Positions 22,278-34,800 of a DNA stretch of 64,000 nucleotides are shown here, piece by piece; position 1 is the stretch's first letter, and each line of letters starts with the position of its first letter. The notes under the pieces are model-generated. The model did not search any database. It saw nothing but the letters and a program-made list of their open reading frames with translations, and had not been told where the DNA came from. The translations under genes and the position numbers were made by a program. The DNA comes from Hydractinia symbiolongicarpus (taxonomy: Eukaryota; Cnidaria; Hydrozoa; Anthoathecata; Hydractiniidae): NCBI RefSeq assembly GCF_029227915.1, contig NC_079879.1:21716501-21780500 (forward strand). The letters are read 5' to 3'.

Positions 22278-22561
22278 GGATAAAAAAAAATTGTCTACAT
22301 GGCAGGCATTTGGAGCGTTCCATTCTTCTCTTTACACCTCCAGTGTAGACTTCAAATAGCATGGACCTTCGAGTAAGGGAATTTCCTATTATTCAAAATT
22401 ATAGCATTATTATTATGTTTTTGCGGATATGACGTCATATATTATTATTTGTTAAAATTAGCATATGATTACGTTTTATTTTTTTTTGTTTTTGGGTGGA
22501 GGTGGTGGTGGAAATGGTGTAAGCGGGGTTTTTGGGGGTAAAGGTGTAGGAGGAATAAAAA

Positions 22562-24890
22562 ACTGTATATGCTCACTCCTTACTACTACTCCTTTTTGTT
22601 ATTTCCACATTGCAAAGGATAGTATTTTAATATTCAACGACTGTCAAACGCATTTTTGGTTGTTAAATATTTTTTTAGGAGGTCAATTTGTCAAAAATAG
22701 GCCCGTTTTAACCATGTTTTTCTTTTTAGTTTTTAATAGGTTTAGATTTTCTACAGAGCTTACGTGCTATATTTATGGAATCATTGACGGTTTTTTTGTC
22801 GTGCACCATATATTTTCACATGTGAAGTCGTTCTACTGTAAGAAAACCCCCTGTTTTTTGATTTTTTTTTCTAAAATGGTAGCAAAACATGTCGTTAAAT
22901 TCTACGCGACGTGGAAATATAGGCCATGTGTTTCACTTTTGCTAGTTATAAAGCTTATTAAAAACCACTAATGTGCATCTAATTGAAGTCTATTTATAAT
23001 CCTAGATTGTAGATACATCTTACTCGTGTTATTAACCACAAAATTTGCCAAGGTTATCACGGATGTCAATAGCGTCATGGCTGTCACCGGCGTCATGGCT
23101 GTCACCGGCGTTTGTACTGGCGTTTTGCTTCCTTAAAAAATTATAATTGCATGAAGAGATCAGATTTAACCACATAAGTAACTAATTAAAAAAGAATTGC
23201 AAGTTTGCAAATCGTTAGCAAAACGGAGCGACAAAGATAAATCCACAAACAATACGAAGTAAAAACGTATTATTTCCTGCTTATGGACCCTAACATCACC
23301 ACCACGGGCATTTTTAATTTACCAAAACGAATTCTGGGGACGACGTTTTTTAAACACATCTTAAAAAAGATGGAAAGTGAATTTGATTTAATAGCACGAG
23401 AAAAAAGTCGTACACACGAAATAGCAAATGTGATATATAATTATCGACTTGTTTTCGATTGGTAAGTCTCGTGTAATTTTAAGGACGGGCAAACCCATGA
23501 AATTATCCAGGGGTTACTGTCTAGTTTTTAATAATTTCTTTCCTCGAAATTAAAACCGACGAATAGCCAATTCAGAAAAATTCGGATAAATATGGTGCAC
23601 TCTCTGTAAGTAAGAGTGTGACTTGCTTAGCCAAAAACAACTAATGAAGGCTGGAATCCTATAATACAACAGATACAAGCCTTATTCATGTTTTTTAAAA
23701 TACGAAACATAAATAAATTTTTAGGTTCGACCTGACTTTAAAGGAAATTTAAAGCCTGGTCTCTATTTTATATGTTAATTTCCTGTTAATTTCTAAACTA
23801 ACTTTTCTATTTTATTTAATATTTTATGAGTTGGCTGCTAAAGATATCGTTTCTCAAAATCCCATTCATATACACATATCTTCTGTTATAGTAGCTAGGT
23901 GAACATATACTTTTCACTTTGTGGTAAAGCTTTTTCATAGGCGAAACAAGAAAATTTCAAGAACTGCAAGCTTCAAACAAATTGAATCTGTAAGTGTTGC
24001 TAAAAACTCTGAGCTCTTACCAATTAAAATTCTTTTACTCAGTCAAAAATGTGCAGGGAAAATAAGATAAAACATGTGCTCATTAAAAAAATTGATGCTC
24101 AATTAAAAATTGTATTTCGTTGCCTAATTAAACAGTCCATTACGAGTTTTTCCCTGAAGGTAGTAGTGGTAGTCGTTACAAGTTCGTACGTATGTTCGTT
24201 TATAAGTATATAAAAATATACACATACATCAGCTAGTATATTAAGGATCTTAAACCATATGAAGACGTTTAGAAGACTGACTGGAGCTTGCAGTAGAGTA
24301 GAGAGTTATTTTTCCTTATTGTTTAAAAGAAAGTACTTCGTTTTCATATTTCGATCAGGAAACTTTTCCTATTTAGAAATATTTTTTTTAACCAGTAACT
24401 AGAAGTTATACATAGTAAAAACAAATTTGCTGCTAAGGGGCCAGCAACAACAAAAACTTTTGTCATGTTTTAAATCTTTCCGCGAACGCCAGACTTTCTA
24501 TCCTTCACAATTTAAAATGGCGGAAGATTAATTGAAATCCCGTTAAATGACAAGATGGCTCCAAGCTACAAAATGACGTAATTATTTGCCCTCCCGACTT
24601 TTCAAGTGGATCTTGTTTTGTTTTGTTTTTTGTTTGTTTTCAAATGAGCAGTGTAAAACAAGTGCAAAAGAAGTAGTTTTTATATTTTTGACAGAAACAC
24701 TGTTTTTAAAATACGTACTTTTTTTGTTCTACCATAATCACAACAAACTCAGTTTGAATGAAATATGAACTTGCAAGAAAACAAGACTGTCTCTGTTGAG
24801 TGGCGCCTATTTTTTGAGTAATTTTAGTCAATTTTAGTCACAGTAACTATAGCCAGTTTATCAATCGTTCAAACATGTTGTACCGGTTTT
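22562..24890. other. Noncoding DNA right of the Polinton
   Basis: AT-rich sequence without a supportable gene. A short imperfect tandem (GGCTGTCACCGGCGTCAT repeated) lies at about 23078-23112. The open frame at 22465-22971 has no recognisable features and spans the repeat boundary, so it is not called. Confidence 0.5.
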
Positions 24891-24901
24891 ATTTAACTAA
24901 C

Positions 24902-25016
24902 TAGTCATTAGCCCGTGGAAAAATCCACGGGTTCGCCCGTCGCAGCTAAGCTACCATTTTGCGTGACAGACAGACGAACGGACGGACAGACGTATACGGG
25001 CATTATAATATAGATT
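24902..25016 (+). repeat. Dispersed repeat with GGACGGACAGACG tail
   Basis: Contains the hairpin-like AGCCCGTGGAAAAATCCACGGGTTCGCCCG followed by a GACAGACGAACGGACGGACAGACGTATACGGGCATTATAATATAGA tail, written here by its parts: the (GACAGACG)n run and the TATAGA end. This type of tail is widespread in metazoan SINE/LINE families. A fragment of the same hairpin (GAGCCCGTGGATTTATCCATGGGCC) occurs at 48219-48243. Confidence 0.5.
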
Positions 25017-25160
25017 GACTTAATTATTTAATTGACTTAACACTTAATCTTGAAAGGTAAAAACATTGTGTGTGATAATTTTTTCTGTAAATTTTTAATG
25101 GCCAACAACGCAATTTCATTGAATAATATATTTTGAGTTTTTTTAACTCATCATCAGATT

Positions 25161-26030
25161 AATGACCATAGGCGGCAGCAGTACTTGTGGAATGCCAAAG
25201 TTTGACCCAGAATTGCACAAAGAGAACACATACGATGCCTTTGTTGACTACGTGGACGAATTTCCATATGAATATAATGCTATAGCTAAGGCCCTCCAAG
25301 TACTTTAGAGCCAGACGCCAAAAGGGAGTGGATACAGCAAAATAAAGAAAACAATTTCTAGGGACGATTTGCACCACGCAACTTACAGAAGGACTATGAG
25401 GAGGAGGTCGCCCCGGACAGAAGAGACACAATAACATTCGATGAGGTTGTTGACTGTTCTAGTAATCACTATAAACCAACAAAAAATACGACGTTGTCAG
25501 ATTTTGAGTTCCACAAATTAGCTCAAAACATAGAAGAGTCTTTTTATTTGTTTGTCAACGGGTAAAGTACGAGGGAAGCCTGTGTAAATTCACGTGTTGT
25601 CCGGACTGCACCGTGAACAATGTTTTGGTGCGGCACCACAAACGACGAAATACGCAAAAACGCGTTAAAGCAGCAATGGAGACTCCAAGATCTCATTATT
25701 AATGGAAGAAGCTTTGAAGCAGCTTCAGAAGGAGCGAGAAAACTTGCAGCGTCGTACACGAATTTCGATATTCTCTAAATAAAAAAGCAGGGAAATTACT
25801 CACGCAAGAAGAAAGCCCATGACAACCTGAAATCCAAATCTTTGTTGTGCAGAAGGATTTTCTTCGTTATAAATGCTCGCGGAAGCGATGTGACGGAGGT
25901 AGTATTGTGCTGCTCGCAACCAAGTGTGTATCGAGTGTGGCAAGCGAGGCAATTGCAAAGGGTGCGATGCTTGTCGTTACATTAAAAACGCAAAACAAAC
26001 CGGATAAAGGAACTTACAAAGCACCCTAAC
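25161..26030 (+). pseudogene. Possible retroelement gag-like relic
   Basis: Several plus-strand frames look like decayed coding sequence: MTIGGSSTCGMPKFDPELHK and TYDAFVDYVDEFPYEYNAIA near 25161, then CGTTNDEIRKNALKQQWRLQ and GRSFEAASEGARKLA near 25630-25760 (the pattern of retroelement gag C-terminal helices), then a Cys-rich run CIECGKRGNCKGCDAC near 25925. Frames change repeatedly and stops intervene. A Ty3/BEL-like gag relic is possible, but no protease or reverse transcriptase follows. Confidence 0.3.
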
Positions 26031-26532
26031 TTCAACATTTCCCAGGAGAGTTCCAAGACTGAATCTACATCGGAAGACACCGAAAGTTCATCGGAAAACG
26101 ACAAAGCATCGTTAACGGCATCGGTTAAACGCACCCTTGCTAAGAAACACATAGCGACACGCAGGGTTGGAAAGGTGCGTGAAAGAAAATAACTGCGAAA
26201 AAATTCCACTCGAAAGCCAAGATATCAGGTGGAATTAGTGATAAAGGAGCGGAAAATGAATGCTTTTTCCGGTACAAGGGAAGCGAAATAAAATTAAGAA
26301 AGAATTGAAAAGATTCAAAAAGCAAAGTAAACGCATGGAAGAGAGAGTTAAATATAAAACAAATGAATTTCTGCAGATGATAACTAGTTAAAGAATTGCA
26401 AAGTGAGTTGAAGGAGATTCAAAAGAAAAGAAGTTACAAGACAAGATTAACAAAGTGCAAACTGTTAGCATTGAATACGAAGAATTGAAAAAGAAGAACA
26501 TAGATATGAAATCTTGTTTAAAAGATAAAAAA

Positions 26533-26886
26533 AAGTCATATTGAAGAAGAACTACTTTGTTCATCACTAACATACTGCCAAGCAGCGAGCGGGATTCGAT
26601 CCGCGGTCCCCAGAACTGGGAGCCGCAGACAAACCCACCACACTACGTGCGGCAATATGTTAGTGATGAACTCAGATAGTTTATCCGGATGGTGTGTATA
26701 CATATAGGTGAATATTTATCATAGCACATCCGTATTTCATTCTCAACAGAGAATGGTTCACCCCGATCAGACCTCTGATCATGACGGGCGAGTATAATGC
26801 GTGTAAGTCATATTGAAGAAGAACTACTTTGTTCATCACTAACATACTGCCAAGCAGCGAGCGGGATTCGATCCACGGTCCCCAGA
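26533..26886 (-). repeat. Duplicated tRNA-like SINE segment
   Basis: An 82-base segment occurs twice (26533-26614 and 26805-26886) with one visible mismatch. On the minus strand it carries a box B-like GGATCGAATCCCGC, and in the first copy a box A-like TAGTGTGGTGGGT lies upstream (about 26650). GTTCATCACTAACAT also appears inverted as ATGTTAGTGATGAAC at about 26657-26671, so the first copy can fold on itself. A tRNA-derived SINE with a partial second copy is the best description. Confidence 0.5.
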
Positions 26887-28812
26887 TTGACAAAAGAAAA
26901 GATGTGGTTAAATTAGAAGCTGAATGCAAGTCAGTAGATGAAAAATTAAGCAGCTTGAAGATATGTACAAAGGGTAACTGAAGTCTCTTGTTATTATTTT
27001 GTACAATGGAGGCTTATATTTTTTTGTTAACTTTTTTCGAGTTCTAACATAAAAATTATCACCATTACATGCAGAAATCACATTCATATTACATGCAAAA
27101 ATCATACCAACTCGCCATCAATCTGACTTTTGTTATATCAAAAGTAATGATTTACATTCTTTAGTTGAGTCCAATCCAGTTTATTGCCTTAAAAAACAAC
27201 AACCAGATCTTTCCTAATCGCTGGCTTCACCTGAAGGATTTAGTAAGTCAAAAAGGGTTTGATTGAAATTAATTAAAAGGAACAAAAATAGTAGCTATTA
27301 CAGAAATTTGTCGATCAAACAGCTAGCTTTGCATTTAACTCGGTCAATAAAACCAACCAATCTTTTATCTTTTACGAACATATTACCTATATTGGTAAGG
27401 AGACATTATAATGAGATGTCAACATTGTGCATAGGGTTATGAACATGGTACTTCCTTAAAAATCTCCTTTGTTAAGCAAATGTCGTACGGAGATCTCAAA
27501 ACTTTTTCAGCTGAACTTTTAAGCAGCAGGTGAAAGGTCATCAACACTTCGAGTTTTGTGTTTATTTATATTTCGATAAACCATACGCTTCTCGAATTTT
27601 TTTTATATAAATTATCTTTATAATATTTAACATAAATACAACATAATAAAACACGACAACTCCGTTCCCAGGCTATCTGTTTGATGAGAGCAAGAGCATT
27701 GACAAGGAGGCTAAACAGGACACTGTGTGACATATGTGGTATATATCTACCATTCTTATAACAAACTTGTATTTGACACGGGCGTACTGCACTAAAAGAA
27801 TCAGAAAAATATATTTTCCGCAAAACATCAACTTTTTTACGACACAATAGGAAGGTTTTAGGAATCAAAATCAATAAAAACTTCAAGGTACCAACAAACT
27901 TAGACATAAGTGAAAAGGAGGGCAAAATTTATTTGATCGGAAGAAACAAATAAGAATTCCGTATCTATTTAAGTAACTAAACTTGTCAATACTCATAGCG
28001 GACTTACGATCTTGCCTTATTTGGTTAGATCCAAAATCTTAAAGCGTGTTAACTTTTGCTGACGTCAGTACGCAACAATTTCCCGACCCTTTTACACCTC
28101 GGGGCAGATTACCCACCGCAGGGCAACGTTTTTACGTGGTCTGCTTTGCAGGTTTAGTTATGCTGTTTCATCATTCGGATAAATAGCCAAAAAACCACCA
28201 TTTCCACAAATATTATGGCCAGGGTTGAAGTTTGTTGGAAAAAACTTTCAAATTTCCGTTATTTTTTCCGTATCAACTTTAAAAAACAACTTGAACACGA
28301 AGATGAGAAAAAACAGGCGAATTTAAAGGTTTGTGAAAATCCTGAATAACCTGATTATGTCAAACTTGATCATTTAATTTTCTTATTACAAATTATGTCA
28401 AATTAACCAAGGGACTTTTTTACGTACAAGGAATAATTCTTTTTTACACCGACTTTTATGTCTTCAACGCACATGCTTATGAAAATATAAAAACGGTAAA
28501 TGGTAGGTTATTTTTAATTGTAAAATTTAAACTATGTGTAAGGGAAGATGTTTATGCGAAAAACTTTTAATATTTTTAAAATATAAAAAATATATAAACT
28601 GTATTGCAGTAAAAGATTCTAATTTCAATTAAACATTTTGAACCTAGTGGTGTCCATCACCAAATCGAATCACAGATTTCACATAAATGTTTCTGACAAC
28701 GTCTAAAACAAGTCCTAGATGGCATAACAATCTAACTGAGTACACTCGAACACACCTACTTTTTCGGCACTGTTTTTCTAAAAAATTATTTACCATTGTT
28801 CCACACGAAGTA
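26887..28812. other. Noncoding DNA downstream of ABCB7
   Basis: AT-rich sequence with no supportable gene. The 119-codon open frame on the minus strand at 27566-27925 has a mildly structured composition but no motif I recognise. Confidence 0.4.
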
Positions 28813-31800
28813 TCAACTGCTCTCGTGAATCTCGTGTTGTTTATGCCACAGATATGAATAAAAGGAGTTTGGATTGGCTATCAACTCGTAATGCGTTCCT
28901 CTCTCCGTGATTTTATGATCTCCTATGACTAAGATCTCATCCGCATCAACAACTGTTGATAAGCGATGTGCAATAAAGATTGAAGTCCGATTTTGTGTCA
29001 GCATTTGCAGTGATGTCAAGATGTGCTAAATATATAGAGGTTTAAACTGTGAAGCGCAAATATACACATACACTAAACTTTTATAGTTTTCTCATTATAT
29101 AGTCTTCAATCAGGAAAATGATTATGATGCAGGACCTATGTAATAGGTACTATGTTCAAGTATTAAAATGTAAAGGAAAAAACACAAAATCTATTAAATA
29201 CCACCTCGAATAAACCTCTTCCCCCACTAAAAATCGAAAAAATTAATAAACAACTAAAACTGTTTAATCGAAGTCGTTAAGTCGTACATTGCGGTATATT
29301 TTTAGTTCCCACTATTTTGCGAGTCGATGGCAAAGCATCCGACAATCCAAGTCGCCATATTAGTTTTTATTTAACGCTATGCAAACGCAGGGTGTTAATT
29401 TACAGCATACCGTACCTTTTCAGTGATAGAATCTAACGACGAAGTTGCTTCATCATATATCAACACGGGCGAGTGTTTTAATATGGCCCTAGCAATAGCC
29501 ACTCTTTGCTTCTCTCCGCCGGAGAGCTTTAAACCGCGCTCTCCCACTTGTGTTTTATAACCATGTGGCATGCGCATGATAGCGTTGTGAACATCCGCCA
29601 TTTTAGCTGCTTCGTACACTTCTTCTGATGTCGCATTTACTCGACCATAATTGATGTTGTAAAATATAGTATCATGAAAAAGAACTTGATCCTGAAACAA
29701 AAAAAGTTTAACAAACCCTGGGTTACCTCGTTCAAACTACCATCCCCACAATTTACCATGAACGCCCCCAAACTATAATACGCTTAAAACAAACTAAATA
29801 TCGATAGGAAAAGAAAAAAAAACACCACAAAAAATTCCCAGCAGTGGGTTGATTGCTATGTGTTATAAATAGCCACATACCTGTGGAACAATGGCCAAAT
29901 TCTGACGTAGGCTTTCTAAAGTCACATCTCTAATATCGGTGTCCCCAATTAGAATCCTGCCCTCGTCAGGGTCGAAGAAACGATATAACAGTCTGACAAC
30001 TGTGGATTTTCTTGAAATATAATACAAAAGTTTTAACAAAACAAAACAATAAGTTTTAACAAAACAATTCAAACGGAGCCAAAAACACTTCAAACCAAAC
30101 CAAACCAAAAATAAACCAATTTAAACCCAATTAATTCAAACCAAACCGAACCAATCCAAACCAAACCAATTCAAACTAAACCGAAAATAAACCAAACCAA
30201 TTCAAACCAAACCAATTTAAACCAAGCCAAATTAAACCAATTAAAACCAGCCGAATCCGAATCAAACCAAAACAATTCGAAACAAACCTAAACAAATCAA
30301 ACCAAATCAAGTCAAAACAAATCAAGTCAAATGAGATCAAATCAAACCAAACCAAACCAAACCAAACCAAACCAATTCAATCTAATTCAAACCAAAACCA
30401 ATTCAAACCAAACCAATTCAAATTAAACCAATTCAAACCAAACCAATTCAAACCAAACCAATTCAAACCAAACCAATTCAAACCAAACCAATTCAAACCA
30501 AACCAATTTAAACCAAACCAAACAAATTCAAACCAAACCGATTCAAACCAAACCAACTCAAATCAAACCAATTCAAATCAAACTAATTCAAACAAACAAA
30601 CAAACAAAGTGAAATCATTCTACAAAGTAAAGCTCTCCTAAATAATACAGCACATGGTAGCATAAAAATATAAATCAGTAAAAAGTAATTACCCAGAACC
30701 ACTCCCACCAACAATAGCAGTTTTTTTACCACCTTGGATTGTCATATTCAATTCCTTGAATATTTCTGCGCCGTCAGCATACTTATAGGAGACATCTTCG
30801 AAGATAATATCTTTGTTCTCGCCTTGTGAGATAACTAAAGGCGTGGCAATCGGATTTTCCTGTAAAAGAAGAGACAGTTTTTAACAGAAATTGATATAAA
30901 TTTTACCACATGGAATTGAATGTATCTGACCTATGCATTAACGTAAGTGGCGTTACTACCGGCCGCCGAGTTTTTAGCCAATGGCTAGGCCCATTTGAAA
31001 AACAACCAAGAAACTCTAAATCATAGCGTAGAAGTATCCTTTATAAAAGCAAGATGAACAGCGAATGACAAATTCAGATGTAAATGTTATTTTTTTTACA
31101 ATTACAACTCCACCAGTAAAAGCCATTTTCTCTCCTCTGATTTTCAAAGAACGAAAACATCGCAAAGTTGCACGAGGACCAAGTCATAAATGTAAAAACA
31201 GTTTTCACCTGAATTTTGCTCTTTTCGTCCATCAAACTAAACATACTCTGCATATCAATCAAAGCCTGTCGAATGTCGCGATACACAGAACCAAGAAAAT
31301 TTAGCGGTACAGAGAGCTGAAACAACAAACCGTTCACCATTACCAAATCGCCAACCGTCATACTACCTAATACAAACAACAAGGGATAAATGCACATGCA
31401 AAAAAATGTTAACAGAGTATAAATCATACAGAAACATGGAGAAGTGGTGGAATTAAAGTGTAGTAAACAAAATCAGGATGATCACAGCTCCAGGAGTGTC
31501 TAGGACCTTCTCCTGAAACTTGCCAAAAACTTTGTGTTACTTTCAAGAAGCAGATTGCAGGAAAGAGCGTGAAAAAAAACGGAGCAAGAAACTGTGCAAA
31601 CATGAAGAACTAGAGCAGTATAAATAAGTCCTTTGCAGTTATGTTCAAAAAATGTTTTTTATTCTCTACGATAAGCAGATCTAAGGATATATTAAAGTTT
31701 GAAAAATGTTCAAAAAAACAGTATTTTACAGACAAGAAATAAACTCTAATATTTTAAATTATAATCATAACTGAAAATCTAACGAAAACTGTAACCACTC

Positions 31801-34800
31801 TGCAATTTGTTAAATATACATGTCATTCAAATAAACACATACCTTGTATTATCCCTTGGCTTGCTAAAAGCATGATGACCGTCAAAGAGGAAGAGAATAT
31901 AAAATTCTGGCCGAAGTTTAAAAACGCCAGTGACGTTGTTGTTTTGAGCGAAGCTTGTTGATATTTGCGCAACAATTCGTTGTATTGGTCACTTTCAAAC
32001 TTCTCGTTGTTGAAATACTAAAATACAAAATGACATTTAATGACTTTTTCTAAAACAAGGACAATCACCTGTTGCTTATTACTTCTTTTTTCTACAGTTG
32101 ATTCCTGGGGACCATTTACTCGTGTAAATAATTTCTCTAGGGAAGTCCTTGAAAATATGCTAAAAAGGGTAAGAAATAAGCACCCCTCTCTTGCAGTGGC
32201 CGATGTTGCTACGGCCTTGAAAGGGAAAGTTATCAAAAACATCGTATTACCTTTACGGTTTCGTAATTTATAAGAGAATCTATCGCCCTTGTTCCGGCTT
32301 CATTGTCGGCTTTGTTCATTGCAACTCTAAATCTGGTCCTGGAAATATTTATGTAAAAAACATAATCACATATATAAAATTTAGGGTTAATTTTTGTATT
32401 TAAAACAGCTAAAGAAAAGTTAGACTCAGAGGGAGAGTTACATTTCAGGGGGAGAGTTACACGTTACAGGGATTTACACATTGGAGGGAGAGTTAACATC
32501 AGAGGGAGAATTACACATCCGAGGGAGAATTACACATCCGAGGGAGAGTTACATATTGCAGGGAGAGTTAACATCGGAGGGAGAATTACACATCAGAGGG
32601 TGAGTTACACATCAAAGGGAGAGTTACACATCAGAGGGAGAATTACACATCAAAGGGAGAGCTGCGAGTCAGAGGGAGACTTACAAATCACAAGGAGAGT
32701 GACATTTTAGACGGACAGTTACACGTCAGAGGGGGAGTTACATCTCAGAGGGAGAGTTACAAATCACAAGAAGAGTTACACGTTCAAGGGATGGTTATAC
32801 ATCGGACATGTCGGAAACACTTCTCACCTCCACTGCGTGGTTGTAAAAGTAAATGTTCCGTATGCAGCAATGCATGCCAATGCTGTGAGAGAAAAGGGAA
32901 CACCACACTTCCAAGCCTATAAAATTCAACTATATAAAACCATAGCGGCGCTTGGGTAAGAGGAACGAATATAACTGTACTTCTAAACGTATTTGTATAC
33001 CTACCAATATTCCACTCACGAGTGACACTTCAAAGACAGTTGGTAAAATGTTGAAAACCAATGCGTTCAAGAAAAACGCAATGCCCCTAATAAAAGTAAC
33101 AGGTTTGCTAAAATCATTGAAAAAAATATTTTTATCATAAACTATATTTCAAAGGCTAACCCAAAGCTATGTTAAGAAATAGGTATGGAGTTTAATGATC
33201 TTTTGGACATTAAGACACTAGAGTGTGTGTGAAATCACGTGGAATAAGTGCCGATTGTTCAAAATTCATTATAAAAATTCTTTCTGGGATTTTCTAATCT
33301 ACTACCGTTGATTGCAAAAAAGTCAAAATAACTGTATTCTTTAGTTTTAGATGTGGTGTGGGTGATTTTAAACTTAGACCCCTATATAAATTTTTTTATG
33401 CTGTCTGTCAGCCAAAAATGGTAGCTCCGAGTAGCGACTAGGATTTCCAGTAGATTTTTTCATATGCGGATGACTAGTATACTTAAATTAAACTTGATCC
33501 AAAATGCAAAAATCTTTTAAAAAATATTTCCATATCCTCTTAAAACGTTTTTAATGTTTCTAGAACTTTTAAACTTTTTTCTCACTGTTTTTTTTAACAA
33601 CCTTGTTTTCTGACATACTTGTAGAAAGCAATATTAAGATATTCATTTTTACCTTGTTCCTCGATCTATGGCTTTTGAAAGCATGCCAGTTTTTCTAGAC
33701 AGATGATAGCTTAAATCCAGCGAATGCAAATGCAAAAACGTTTGGTGTGCCATCTTGCGGATTGAATTCTGAGCAACCTTTGCAAAGACTGCATTGCGTA
33801 ACTCGTTACAAAGAGATGCACCTGCCCTGGCAGCTCCATCTAAGAATAAAATCTATATTTGCGCAGACAAAAGAAATTAAGTCAATATGTGTTAATTCGT
33901 AAATGACGACCACATGGGACAAATACCATTTAATTAGAAAAAGTGTGAAAAGTTTTCCTAATACTTTTCAATGACTTATTTTACCAAAGTGATACTTTTC
34001 ACTCATATTTTTTGTTAAACCTTAAATGCTTTTCCATTTTCCAAATAGTTAATTCAACCTGAAAAAAGCTGGGGAGGATAGCTGCAATATGACGTGTGCT
34101 GTCAGTCTTTTAGTTTAGTAGAAAATAATGCTGCAAGTTTGCAATGAATTTAAGCTTGTTCCAACGTTTCACATTGTGGTTTATTAGTGTGAGCATGTTC
34201 CAATCATTTTTCTGGTACCACATTTGTTTTAATATAAACAAAAAGGCATTTATTTTAAGATCTGATGAGACTAAAAATGCAAAGGGTTTTATGATCAGGA
34301 CTGCAGATTGTGTGTGGATTTAACAACAGTTTCAAATAAATAAAATTAATATACATACAACCAAGTACCAAGGCAGTTGCAAGCGACACCATGGCTGTTT
34401 CCGCATCAACAATTACAACAGGAGAGTTATTCAGATGATCTACCAGGTATTTGAATAGAAACGGCACTTGAACATTCACAACCTGAAAATGACAGATGGC
34501 ATACATTAAAAAAGTGAAATTTTCAATATCGAATATTCGAAAAGAAAAGGAAAAAGTGTGATCTAAATTAAAAGAGCATAGTGCCCACAAACTAAATATT
34601 TAACATTAGTTTAAAATTTAAATTAACAACAAATATATTGTAATTTTTTTTTGTGTTTTTTGTCTCTTTTCATGAATAGAGAAAATTGAGCAAGATCAAA
34701 ATTGGGATAAAAGGGACTTAGAGATCTGCTACCTCTTTTAACATCAAGATTATAAGATGAAAAGAGATTTTTGTACTTCTTGCAGAGGTTAACAAATCAT

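Larger units (their letters stand above)
21798..22437. promoter_or_regulatory. Three CRE-type palindromes TGACGTCA
   Basis: Perfect 8-base TGACGTCA palindromes, each embedded in an (A)TGACGTCATAT context, lie at 21798-21805, 21890-21897 and 22430-22437, in the noncoding stretch upstream of the polymerase start and on the far side of the Cys-rich gene. In metazoans this is the CREB/ATF binding site. They may be promoter elements or part of a duplicated segment. Confidence 0.4.
12152..22561. mobile_element. Decayed Polinton/Maverick (adintovirus-like) element
   Basis: About 10 kb of visibly less AT-rich DNA holding a recognisable Polinton gene set: major capsid protein, packaging ATPase, protein-primed DNA polymerase B and an integrase remnant, plus several small membrane, coiled-coil, Cys-rich and proline-rich proteins, and a BRO-N-type gene. 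These elements are both transposons and candidate integrated viruses. Structural genes lie on both strands. Every large gene is broken by in-frame stops, frameshifts, deletion or a SINE. Terminal inverted repeats were not identified, so both boundaries are approximate, and no capsid-maturation protease was recognised. Confidence 0.88.
21908..22561. repeat. Direct repeat of about 85 bp at the Polinton right end
   Basis: The segment TTTTTGGGATGAGGTGGTGG through AAAGGTGTAGGAGGAA (about 21918-21990) recurs almost unchanged at about 22489-22556, spaced roughly 565 bases. The copies also share preceding T-runs and a TGACGTCATAT motif. On the minus strand both encode the Pro-rich tail described for the 43-residue peptide. 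Confidence 0.75.

Noticed and set aside
22465-22971. 168-codon plus-strand open frame beginning in the Gly-rich repeat
   Set aside because: The Gly-rich start is the antisense of the Pro-rich repeat, and the rest is hydrophobic AT-rich translation with no conserved motif.
32040-32273. Plus-strand 77-codon open frame
   Set aside because: It is antisense to the ABCB7 exon at 32251-32338 and its intron, and has no features of its own.
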